Assembly: GCA_033761915.1 (NCBI GenBank)
Contig: JANRMC010000117.1
Location: forward strand, 1 to 27,899
Direction of reading: 5' to 3'
Origin: JACMLD01 sp033761915
GTDB taxonomy: Bacteria > Bacteroidota > Bacteroidia > Chitinophagales > Chitinophagaceae
DNA: 27,899 bases
The notes beneath the pieces were generated by a model. That model searched no databases. It had not been told where the DNA came from and was given only the letters and a program-made list of their open reading frames with translations. Positions 1-6,720 of this stretch are shown piece by piece. Position 1 is the stretch's first letter; every line of letters starts with the position of its first letter. The position numbers and the translations under genes are program-made.

Positions 1-85
1 TCACTTTTTCATCCCAATTAATGTCCTGTGAATAGACTATAATGCAATTAATAAGCATTAGTATTAAAAAATATGCTTTTTTCAT
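1..85 (-). CDS. Secreted protein, N-terminal fragment (cut by window start)
   Basis: Only the first 28 codons are inside the window; the gene runs off the left edge. The translation starts MKKAYFLILMLINC and continues IIVYSQDINWDEKV. This is a classic signal peptide: two lysines, a hydrophobic core, then a likely cleavage site before Gln in VYS-QD, a form common in Bacteroidota. The mature part is too short to identify. The ATG lies one base after the stop codon of the 91-residue gene upstream (87-362), so the two are almost certainly co-transcribed and may be translationally coupled. A role at the cell surface or in the periplasm is inferred from the signal peptide only. Confidence 0.6.
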   Translation of the reverse strand, partial: MKKAYFLILMLINCIIVYSQDINWDEKV

Positions 86-86
86 G

Positions 87-362
87 TTAGTTTACATTTA
101 CAAAAAGTAGTTTAATAAATTTTCTATCGGAGATATTAATACTGTTAAGAACTGTGCTCCCTTTTTTAAATTCTACGCCTACAGTTGATGCAGGATTAGA
201 AGGATCTTGGAAACCTGCGATTTTAGCTACATAGGTTCTTGAATCCAACGCTATGGTCTCAGATCCGCTCTCTTCAAAATGCAAGACATGGTCTCCGATT
301 TTAATTACAATCTGATATTGGCTTCCAAGTTCAAGCGTTACATTAACTCTGATATTTGGCAT
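87..362 (-). CDS. Small beta-rich hypothetical protein (91 aa)
   Basis: I do not recognise this family. The 91-residue product has alternating hydrophobic and polar residues (for example IRVNVTLEL, QYQIVIKIGDHVLHF, VGVEFKKGSTVL), which suggests a small all-beta domain. There is no signal peptide or membrane segment, so it is probably cytoplasmic. It sits 56 bases downstream of the membrane protein at 419-1429 and directly before the secreted protein at 1-85, all on the minus strand, so the three probably form one operon. The ATG at 362 is the only sensible start. The sequence is poorer in G+C than the housekeeping genes to the right. The call of a real gene rests on operon position and intact length. 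Confidence 0.55.
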   Translation of the reverse strand: MPNIRVNVTLELGSQYQIVIKIGDHVLHFEESGSETIALDSRTYVAKIAGFQDPSNPASTVGVEFKKGSTVLNSINISDRKFIKLLFVNVN

Positions 363-418
363 ACTTGAATTTTTTGCGCCTACTCTTTAATCCCGTTTTC
401 GGCTTCCCGGTATATATG

Positions 419-1429
419 TTACTTTATCCAGTTTTTTACTTTTTCCCATATCTGTTCACTAAATACTGAAGCAGCAAAACAAACAAATAAAATAAAGTAA
501 GGATTCAGGGTAACATCGTTACCCAATGTAATAAGTGTAATGCCTCCTTGCAAAGAAAGATAGGTGATAACTGATGTGGCAAGACTGGAAACAATCAAGA
601 AGAATATTTGGTTAGATACCATTTCCAATTTATTAACATCTTCATTTTTTCGTATCAGACTGATAATGGCTCCAAAAAAACCAACACCCAGCATTCCGAG
701 TATAATCACAATACTTGATGAATTCATTTCTATTAAATCATTACTTAACGAATACAGTATTCCCAGTGACCTGTTTTGTTGCTTCAGACAAAATATTCTC
801 ACTATAGACGAATCCAGTTCTTTCCCAAAATCTATTTTTAAAGGCATAAAAAATAAAGAACGGTTCAGTTTGGTATACTCCTGTTTTGTAATAGTAAATC
901 CTTTTGATGTATCGGCAATAAATATGGCATAGAGGCGGTTAATTTCTCCTATAGTGCCCATATGAGTATTGGTAAGTTCGTTCTCTGCGGAATCACAGTT
1001 CTTCTTATATTGTTGAATAATGAAATTCTTTTTCCATTCGGACAGCTTGAAATTAGGGTTCTGGTTTTCATAATTGAACTTATACAAAAAAAGATCTGAG
1101 GCATTGTCTACAGTGCGTTTAAAACTTTGCAATCTTAACTGTAAATAATTTTTTAACGATGCACTGGAACTGGCGGCGCCAAGGCCACTGGTTATTTTAT
1201 CATACTTCACAAGTGTTGTACTATCAAATTGAAAATCGTTTAAATGAGAAACAAATGCTGACTTAATGGTTTTTAATTCTTCTTTTAAGGAAATATAGAT
1301 CTCTTTATTCTTACTATTATTCTCGTCCATTAACGGTATTGCAACAATGCAATTAATAACCAGGTATACTGCTATGATAATTAAGAGCAGTAAAGAGCCT
1401 GATCTTATAATTTTTTCAGCCTGTCCCAT
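419..1429 (-). CDS. Membrane protein of unknown function (336 aa, about four helices)
   Basis: I do not recognise a family. The product begins with a short cytoplasmic stretch and a strong hydrophobic helix at about residues 12-33. A long hydrophilic region of about 200 residues follows, rich in Lys, Asn and Ser with helical stretches and probably extracytoplasmic. Three further hydrophobic helices lie at about 238-258, 272-298 and 308-324, and the tail is basic. One N-terminal anchor, a large soluble domain and a C-terminal helical bundle resemble bacterial sensor or transporter-associated proteins, but no catalytic motif is visible. It is the first gene of a probable minus-strand operon with 87-362 and 1-85. 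A hand count of one 60-base line here gave about 32% G+C, against about 50% for one line in dnaB, which fits an acquired or fast-evolving cassette. Confidence 0.7.
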   Translation of the reverse strand: MGQAEKIIRSGSLLLLIIIAVYLVINCIVAIPLMDENNSKNKEIYISLKEELKTIKSAFVSHLNDFQFDSTTLVKYDKITSGLGAASSSASLKNYLQLRLQSFKRTVDNASDLFLYKFNYENQNPNFKLSEWKKNFIIQQYKKNCDSAENELTNTHMGTIGEINRLYAIFIADTSKGFTITKQEYTKLNRSLFFMPLKIDFGKELDSSIVRIFCLKQQNRSLGILYSLSNDLIEMNSSSIVIILGMLGVGFFGAIISLIRKNEDVNKLEMVSNQIFFLIVSSLATSVITYLSLQGGITLITLGNDVTLNPYFILFVCFAASVFSEQIWEKVKNWIK

Positions 1430-1782
1430 AGTAGTTGGTTTAATTTTTACTTAATAAAAGTAGTTCTCCAAATACACCCCCACCACCCCTCTTCCACCCT
1501 TTCTCCTACCGTGTTTTAACGGTGTGATGTAATGGCAGGCAGGCGTTGTGCTGTAATCAGAGACTGTAATAAAAAAGAAAGGATTTTGTGGTAGTACTTT
1601 TTGATGCGAGGGAACAGGATTTAAGGTTTCTATTAAAATTGATGCATTTTTTTCATTGAAACAAAACTATGATAGAGAATTAATGCTGGTAATAAATGCA
1701 AGTAAAGGCAGTTGCGCCCGGGCTAAAACCACTAACCATAAACTACGCACCAGCATCATCTTTGTTTAACCCGTTTGCTATT

Positions 1783-1802
1783 GCTGAAGGGTGCGACGCA
1801 AC
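1783..1802 (-). repeat. Dispersed intergenic repeat, copy 1
   Basis: On the plus strand this reads GCTGAAGGGTGCGACGCAAC, the exact reverse complement of the consensus GTTGCGTCGCACCCTTCAGC. The flank on its minus strand (GCAGTGG before GTTGCG) matches that of copy 2 at 3968. It lies in the divergent space between the left cassette and dnaB. Confidence 0.85.
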
Positions 1803-1918
1803 CACTGCTGCACAGCGTTTCTACTGCTGGTTACCCTATAAAAAAACCTAAAAACCGCCACCAGCAAGGGTTGTAAACCTGGCACCAAATGACCCAATTT
1901 TTATGGTAATTTTGTTTT

Positions 1919-1954
1919 GCACCGGCTATGTGCATTACTGCCCGTGGCCGGTGC
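1919..1954. other. Inverted repeat (8-bp stem, 20-base loop) upstream of dnaB
   Basis: GCACCGGC at 1919-1926 and GCCGGTGC at 1947-1954 are perfect inverted partners. No long T run follows on either strand, so it is a poor intrinsic terminator. It could be a weak RNA hairpin or a protein-binding dyad. Confidence 0.4.
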
Positions 1955-2069
1955 TAAAAATTAAAAAATTGTGGAAAGATGGCAGAATGACTGGGGATAA
2001 ACCGAATTGTTGCGTGAATAAGCTGTTGATGACACCTTAATAAATATTAGCTGAAAAAACTGATTCTAA

Positions 2070-2093
2070 ATTGCCGCAGCGGCTTTATATTCG
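2070..2093 (+). promoter_or_regulatory. Candidate dnaB promoter
   Basis: ATTG at 2070-2073, a 12-base spacer, then TATATTCG at 2086-2093. The second box differs by one base from the Bacteroidota -7 consensus TAnnTTTG. The same ATTG/TTTG-N12-TAnnTTYG arrangement is seen before the synthase at 16619-17875, lpxA and rny. It would give a leader of about 185 bases before the dnaB ATG. Confidence 0.35.
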
Positions 2094-2284
2094 TCGCCTG
2101 ACCCACGGGATAACATTCAGTTCACAGTTCGGTAACAATCACGTAACACAAGGCTGAGCACTAACCCCTGCAGTCATTGGTTGGAAAAATATCCAAATCA
2201 CTGGCATGGCATCATATGGCCATCCCTGCCGAAGAAGAACCACAACAAACCAATGCTATTAACCCTTTTGAGTGTTTGCTAACA

Positions 2285-3865
2285 ATGGATATTACAAATC
2301 TTAATAAAGACAGAAAGAACCGCCGCAAGAATTCTTCGCTCGATATGAGCACCATGGTATATGGTAAAGTACCCCCACAGGCTAAAGACCTGGAAGAAGC
2401 GGTGCTGGGTGCCATTATGCTGGAGAAAACAGCCTTTGATACCGTTATTGAAATATTAAAGCCACAGTGCTTTTATGTGGATGCGCACCAGCGCATTTTT
2501 AACTGTATGCAAAGTTTGCAGCAAAAAAACCAGCCCATAGATATTTTAACGGTGGTGGAAGAATTAAAAAGCCACAACGAGCTGGATATGGTGGGTGGGC
2601 CCTATGCCGTTACCCGCCTTACCAACGCCGTGGTAAGTGCAGCCAATATAGAAGCACATGCCCGCATTATTCTGCAAAAATTTATTCAGCGGGAGCTGAT
2701 CCGCATCAGCGGAGAAATCATCAGCGATAGTTATGAAGACAGTACCGATGTGTTTGATTTGTTAGACGAAGCAGAAAGCAAACTGTTTGAAATTACCAAT
2801 AACCACCTGCGCAAAAATTTTGATAAGATTGATGATGTATTGGTAAAAACCGTGGCCCGTATAGAAGACCTGCGGCATAAAAACGAAGACATCTCTGGCG
2901 TGCCCAGTGGTTTTCCATCGTTAGACCGCGTTACCTATGGCTGGCAAAATACCGATCTTATTATTTTAGCAGCCCGCCCGGCCGTGGGTAAAACCGCTTT
3001 TGCCTTAAACCTGGCCCGCAATGCGGCGCTTAACCCCGGCAAACCCACACCAGTGGCCGTGTTTAGTTTAGAAATGGGCGCTGGCCAATTGGTGCAACGT
3101 ATATTAAGTGCCGAGAGCGAAATATGGCTGGAGAAAATAAGTCGTGGTAAATTAGAAGAGCATGAAATGAAGCAACTGTATGCCAAAGGCATTCAGAAGT
3201 TGAGCGAAGCCCCGATATTTATTGATGATACCGCCGCCCTGAATATTTTTGAGCTGCGTGCCAAATGCCGCCGCTTAAAAAACAAACACGATATTGGTTT
3301 AATTATTATAGACTACTTACAGTTAATGAGCGGCAGCGGCGACAGAAACAGCAACCGCGAGCAGGAGATTAGCAGCATCAGCCGTAACTTAAAAGGGTTG
3401 GCCAAAGAATTACAGGTGCCCATTATTGCCCTCAGCCAGTTAAGCCGTGCGGTAGAAACCCGTAAAGAAAGCAATAAAATGCCGCAGCTGAGCGACCTGC
3501 GTGAATCGGGAGCCATTGAGCAGGATGCAGACATGGTAATGTTTATTTACCGGCCGGAGTATTATGATATCAACCAAAATGAAATGGGCGAAGCCGTTAA
3601 AGGCGAAACCCATATACGCATAGCCAAACACCGTAACGGTAGTTTAGAAACTATTAAACTGCGTGCCCTGTTGCACATACAAAAGTTTGTAGAAATGGAT
3701 GGCGATGATTTTGGCGGCGGCTTTAACCCCGGCGGTGGTGGCAACTGGCGCCCCGTGCCTACGGGAGACATGCCCGAAGGAAACAGCGGTGCAAAACTAT
3801 ACATGCAGGCCGGCAGCAAAATGAACGATATGCCGTTTGGAGACGAAGAAGAAGCCCCTTTTTAA
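2285..3865 (+). CDS. dnaB: Replicative DNA helicase DnaB
   Basis: Ring-shaped, ATP-driven helicase that unwinds the chromosome at the fork and works with primase. I place the start at ATG 2285 (MDITNLNKDRKNRRKN), giving 526 residues. The frame stays open upstream to a TTG at 2177, but those 36 residues do not resemble the family. The N-terminal domain (about 30-150) has the usual PPQAKDLEEAVLGAIM opening. The RecA-like domain carries Walker A ARPAVGKTAFAL (GKT at 235-237), SLEMGAGQL, Walker B LIIIDYLQLM (Asp343), then SQLSRAVE and the DLRESGAIEQDADMV motif. The C-terminus is a glycine-rich and acidic tail of about 60 residues, often seen in Bacteroidota DnaB. There is no intein. The gene converges on the histidine kinase and ends before a shared hairpin at 4029-4058. 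Confidence 0.97.
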   Translation: MDITNLNKDRKNRRKNSSLDMSTMVYGKVPPQAKDLEEAVLGAIMLEKTAFDTVIEILKPQCFYVDAHQRIFNCMQSLQQKNQPIDILTVVEELKSHNELDMVGGPYAVTRLTNAVVSAANIEAHARIILQKFIQRELIRISGEIISDSYEDSTDVFDLLDEAESKLFEITNNHLRKNFDKIDDVLVKTVARIEDLRHKNEDISGVPSGFPSLDRVTYGWQNTDLIILAARPAVGKTAFALNLARNAALNPGKPTPVAVFSLEMGAGQLVQRILSAESEIWLEKISRGKLEEHEMKQLYAKGIQKLSEAPIFIDDTAALNIFELRAKCRRLKNKHDIGLIIIDYLQLMSGSGDRNSNREQEISSISRNLKGLAKELQVPIIALSQLSRAVETRKESNKMPQLSDLRESGAIEQDADMVMFIYRPEYYDINQNEMGEAVKGETHIRIAKHRNGSLETIKLRALLHIQKFVEMDGDDFGGGFNPGGGGNWRPVPTGDMPEGNSGAKLYMQAGSKMNDMPFGDEEEAPF

Positions 3866-3967
3866 TTTGACGATGAGGTGATTTGAAAATGATTTGTTTG
3901 TTTCAGACTGTTTTATAGTAATCGTTTTAATTTTTTGTTACCAGCATTGGTACGCTATTGAGCAGTG

Positions 3968-3985
3968 GTTGCGTCGCACACTGAG
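3968..3985 (+). repeat. Dispersed intergenic repeat, copy 2
   Basis: Reads GTTGCGTCGCACACTGAG, with the full 12-base core and a diverged second half (CTGAG in place of CTTCAG). The preceding GCAGTG is shared with copy 1. It lies between the convergent 3' ends of dnaB and the histidine kinase. Confidence 0.8.
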
Positions 3986-4028
3986 ACAGTAAAATAAAAC
4001 CCAACAAAAAGCAATAGTATAAAATTAT

Positions 4029-4058
4029 AATGGCAGCAGTATTATACCTGCTGCCATT
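4029..4058. terminator. Bidirectional terminator hairpin between dnaB and the histidine kinase
   Basis: A perfect 11-bp stem (AATGGCAGCAG at 4029-4039 and CTGCTGCCATT at 4048-4058) closes an 8-base loop. T-rich sequence follows on the plus side (4057-4060 and onward) and on the minus side, so it can serve both convergent genes. Confidence 0.75.
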
Positions 4059-4134
4059 TTCTATTCTATTACTATTTTGCTTACTTACACAATACTCTTC
4101 CACCTTTAGCCTGCAACTTGTAACCCACAACCCG

Positions 4135-5478
4135 CTACCCTTCTTTTTGCAAAGGCATGTCTATAGTAAATATAGTGCCGCGGCCCAGCACACTGTCTAC
4201 TTTAATCTTTCCTTCGTGTGCATCCACCATGGTTTTAACATAGCTTAGCCCCAATCCAAAACCTTTTACATTGTGAATATTGCCGGTATGTGCCCGGTAA
4301 AACTTTTCAAAAATACGTTTCTGAGTTTCCTTACTCATACCAATGCCATTATCTTCCAGTTTAATGGTAATGTATCTGGCCGATGAGGTGGTGCTTAATT
4401 TTAGATGCAATTGCTCTTTAGAGTATTTAACGGCATTATCCATCAGGTTAGATACCAGATTGGTAAAATGCACTTCGTCTGCTTCAATTAAATCATTCCT
4501 GGCATTCAGTTGCAAATCAAGCGTAGCCTGTTTTTCATCCAGCTGCAATTGAAAATTATCCAGTATGCCTTCAATTACTTCATGCACAGATACCGGTTTC
4601 TTATTCAGTTGTATTTCCTGCTTATCCATTAAAGCGGCCTGCAAAATGGTTTCCACCTGTTTGTTCATCCGCTTGTTCTCCTCTTTAATAATACCACTGA
4701 AATACTGCAGCTTCTCCTTATCTCCCTGTACTTTTTCATTGCGCATGGCATCTACCGCCAGCGATATGGTGGCCAACGGCGTTTTCAGTTCATGCGTCAT
4801 ATTATTAATAAAGTCGTTCTTTATTTCGCTTAGTTTTTTCTGGCGTAATAAAGCGGTAAGGGTAACATAAAAAGCCGTACATAAAATAAGCGTAAACAAA
4901 ATAGCTCCAATAATCATCCACCGCAGTTGTGCCAACACAATGTTTTTTACATTGGGCACCACCACAATCATTCTTTCTTCGGGCACCAGGCTTTCAAAGT
5001 CGCTGCCGCTGGGCACCTGCAGCAAATACACAAAGCGCCGGTTTTGCAGGGTGTCTTCTATTTCGTTTAAAAAGTTTTTAGACTTCAGCTCGTAGCTGAA
5101 AAAGGTAAGACTGCTGGTTACGGCAAATTCAAACTTGGTGTCTTTAATATTATTTTCAATAAAGGCTTTGCGTAGCTTTTCTTCAATTTCAAAAGCTGTA
5201 AAATTTTTAGCAATGGTGGAAGGCTTCATCAGTTCATTCATCAGTTGGTCGCTGGGCATCATAAACCCCGGCCGGAAGCCCTGCTTTTTTATATTGGGCA
5301 GGGCAAACTTTTGCTCCATTAATTCTTCACCCACTTTATTCATGGCTTTAATTACATGCTCACTCAGCTGCTCTTCTTTTACCACCAGCATATTACGTAT
5401 CCACGATACCTGGATGAATATAATGCCAATGAGTGAGGCCGTAATTAAAACAATAATAACCGGTAGAATTCTCTTCAT
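4135..5478 (-). CDS. Membrane sensor histidine kinase, orphan
   Basis: Two-component sensor of 447 residues. A first membrane helix lies at about 4-23, a periplasmic sensing region of about 150 residues follows with no recognisable domain, and a second helix (MIIGAILFTLILCTAFYV) lies at about 190-210. The HisKA segment has the H box NNMTHELKTPLATIS, with phospho-acceptor His229. The catalytic domain shows the N box NLMDNAVKYS, the G1 box LEDNGIGMS, the F box RIFEKFYRAHTG and the G2 box GFGLGLSYVK. All catalytic motifs are intact. The N-terminus resembles RprX-type sensors of Bacteroidota, which are usually encoded beside a response regulator; here the neighbours are dnaB and yqgE, so the partner must be elsewhere. 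The signal sensed cannot be told from sequence. Confidence 0.93.
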   Translation of the reverse strand: MKRILPVIIVLITASLIGIIFIQVSWIRNMLVVKEEQLSEHVIKAMNKVGEELMEQKFALPNIKKQGFRPGFMMPSDQLMNELMKPSTIAKNFTAFEIEEKLRKAFIENNIKDTKFEFAVTSSLTFFSYELKSKNFLNEIEDTLQNRRFVYLLQVPSGSDFESLVPEERMIVVVPNVKNIVLAQLRWMIIGAILFTLILCTAFYVTLTALLRQKKLSEIKNDFINNMTHELKTPLATISLAVDAMRNEKVQGDKEKLQYFSGIIKEENKRMNKQVETILQAALMDKQEIQLNKKPVSVHEVIEGILDNFQLQLDEKQATLDLQLNARNDLIEADEVHFTNLVSNLMDNAVKYSKEQLHLKLSTTSSARYITIKLEDNGIGMSKETQKRIFEKFYRAHTGNIHNVKGFGLGLSYVKTMVDAHEGKIKVDSVLGRGTIFTIDMPLQKEG

Positions 5479-5482
5479 TCGT

Positions 5483-5512
5483 CAAAAATAGTTTACCATG
5501 GCGGCTTTCAAA
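5483..5512 (-). promoter_or_regulatory. Candidate promoter of the histidine kinase
   Basis: On the minus strand, TTTG (5512-5509), an 18-base spacer, then TATTTTTG (5490-5483). This is the best full match in the window to the Bacteroidota promoter TTTG-N~19-TAnnTTTG. The predicted transcript start falls at or very near the ATG at 5478, so the mRNA may be leaderless. Confidence 0.5.
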
Positions 5513-5623
5513 GAAATGCAGTAAAGCAGATGGTTTTTTTAACGAAGTTTTACCGCCACTTTTTGCCAGCTAGCCGTATAAAAAGAAATATATTCTTAAA
5601 AATTATTGGCTAATTTAGAATAA

Positions 5624-6175
5624 ATGATTGAACCTGCACCCGGCATATTATTAATTGCAGATCCCTTTTTAAAAGACCCCAATTTTTTAAGAAGTGTGGT
5701 GCTTTTATGTGAGCATGAACCGGTAGGCAGTTTTGGGTTTGTGTTAAACCGCCAATACCTGCACACGCTGGATGAATTGGTAACCACCGCCGATGATTTA
5801 AAGCTACCCGTTTTTTATGGCGGACCCGTACAAAAAGATACCATCCATTTTTTACACCAGTACCCGCAGCTGATACCTGGCAGTAATGAAATTTTAAAAG
5901 GCGTGCACTGGGGCGGCGATTTTGAAACGGCCGTTACCCTATTACGCAATGGCGATATTTTACCGGAAAAAATACGGTTTTATATTGGCTACAGCGGCTG
6001 GAGCGAAGGCCAATTGAATGAAGAACTGAAAGAAAAAGCCTGGCTGACTGCTGCTGCAAAATCTAAACTCATTTTTCATACCGATGTAAACGAGATATGG
6101 AAGGATGCCATCCGTTTACTGGGCAGCGATTTTGAGCCCATTATTAACTACCCGATTGATCCGCAACTGAACTAA
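5624..6175 (+). CDS. yqgE: YqgE/AlgH family protein (DUF179)
   Basis: Complete 183-residue member of the YqgE/AlgH family. The family opening is clear: PAPGILLIADPFLKDPNF, then SVVLLCEHEPVGSFGFVLNR, followed by FYGGPVQKDTIHFLH and the C-terminal FYIGYSGWSEGQL. The protein is predicted cytoplasmic with no signal peptide. The biochemical function of the family is unsettled; AlgH has been tied to alginate regulation in Pseudomonas, which need not hold here. The start at ATG 5624 places the conserved PG at residues 6-7, as usual. It is transcribed divergently from the histidine kinase across 145 bases and converges on atpC, from which it is separated by a hairpin at 6177-6205. Confidence 0.93.
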   Translation: MIEPAPGILLIADPFLKDPNFLRSVVLLCEHEPVGSFGFVLNRQYLHTLDELVTTADDLKLPVFYGGPVQKDTIHFLHQYPQLIPGSNEILKGVHWGGDFETAVTLLRNGDILPEKIRFYIGYSGWSEGQLNEELKEKAWLTAAAKSKLIFHTDVNEIWKDAIRLLGSDFEPIINYPIDPQLN

Positions 6176-6176
6176 T

Positions 6177-6205
6177 AAAAAAACCCCCAACCGTAGTTGA
6201 GGGTT
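6177..6205 (-). terminator. Intrinsic terminator of the atpD-atpC unit
   Basis: On the minus strand, AACCCTCAA, loop CTACGG, then TTGGGGGTT (one mismatch), followed by a run of seven T residues (the A run at 6177-6183 on plus). The hairpin and U-tract face atpC. It may also slow transcription from yqgE, though the T-rich tract on plus is set back. Confidence 0.75.
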
Positions 6206-6311
6206 CACTAATTTTTCATTGATGGTGGACCGGGGGGTTATAGTAATACTGGTCTTAAATGGGTGTAGATTTTCCCCGGATAGTAGATTGGTATTTGAGG
6301 TTGCGGTTCTT

Positions 6312-6572
6312 TTATTCTGTTGCAGCAGCGCCTTCTACCAATACTGTAACCTTGTTGTTTAATACTTCTACAAATCCACCTTGTATAGTATATGCAGCCA
6401 CTTCTTTAAGGGCTTTATCTTTTAATACTTTTAATTTACCCGCTTTTAATGCACTTACCATGGGTGCATGTTTATCCAGCACTTCAAAGCTACCGCCAAT
6501 GCCTGGCAACTGAACGCCAAACACACTATCGCTGAATAATTTTTTTTCAGGTGTTAATATTTCTAATTCCAT
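6312..6572 (-). CDS. atpC: ATP synthase F1 epsilon subunit (short form)
   Basis: Epsilon subunit of the F-type ATP synthase, part of the central stalk that couples proton flow to catalysis in the beta subunits. The 86-residue product shows the family pattern MELEILTPEKKLF, VQLPGIGGSFEVLDKHAPMVSAL and AYTIQGGFVEVLNNKVTVL, i.e. the N-terminal beta-sandwich only. The C-terminal helical hairpin that inhibits ATPase activity in E. coli (family about 130-140 residues) is absent. This short form is normal in Bacteroidota, so I do not call it truncated. It lies 148 bases after atpD on the same strand. The leader just before the ATG is AT-rich, with three copies of TTTGAAAAT (plus strand, 6575-6607), and the gap also holds repeat copy 3. 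Confidence 0.95.
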   Translation of the reverse strand: MELEILTPEKKLFSDSVFGVQLPGIGGSFEVLDKHAPMVSALKAGKLKVLKDKALKEVAAYTIQGGFVEVLNNKVTVLVEGAAATE

Positions 6573-6625
6573 AATTTGAAAATTAAGCCATTTGAAAATT
6601 TGAAAATGTTGCTTGGTATTCTACT

Positions 6626-6645
6626 GCCGAAGTGTGCGACGCAAG
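6626..6645 (-). repeat. Dispersed intergenic repeat, copy 3 (inside the atp unit)
   Basis: Plus strand reads GCCGAAGTGTGCGACGCAAG. Its reverse complement, CTTGCGTCGCACACTTCGGC, together with the upstream ATT, matches copy 9 at 25003. It lies in the 148-base gap between atpD and atpC, so it is probably transcribed. Confidence 0.8.
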
Positions 6646-6720
6646 AATGTTGATTTATTGCTTGTAGTTGACTACAAAAAACTATTCAAAAAAAACGCCG
6701 CTTAGTTGCTAACTTTCAAA

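Larger units (their letters stand above)
1430..2284. other. Long gene-poor stretch between the left cassette and dnaB
   Basis: About 850 bases without a convincing gene. It holds a C-rich tract at about 1475-1500, one copy of the dispersed repeat at 1783-1802, an 8-bp inverted repeat at 1919-1926/1947-1954, and a promoter-like pair at 2070-2093. An open frame continues upstream of dnaB codon 1 from a TTG at about 2177, but that part does not look like DnaB and is probably untranslated leader. No tRNA, small RNA or riboswitch fold was recognised. Confidence 0.5.

Noticed and set aside
1919..1954. Hairpin upstream of dnaB as an intrinsic terminator
   Set aside because: No T tract follows on either strand, and no gene ends nearby.
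2177..2284. N-terminal extension of DnaB from a TTG start
   Set aside because: The 36 residues do not resemble DnaB, while the ATG at 2285 gives the family N-terminus.
4030..4248. Open frame on plus opposite the end of the histidine kinase gene
   Set aside because: It includes the terminator hairpin and runs antisense to a well-supported gene, with no family likeness.
6312..6572. atpC as a truncated pseudogene
   Set aside because: The short epsilon with only the beta-sandwich is normal in this phylum, and the frame is intact.
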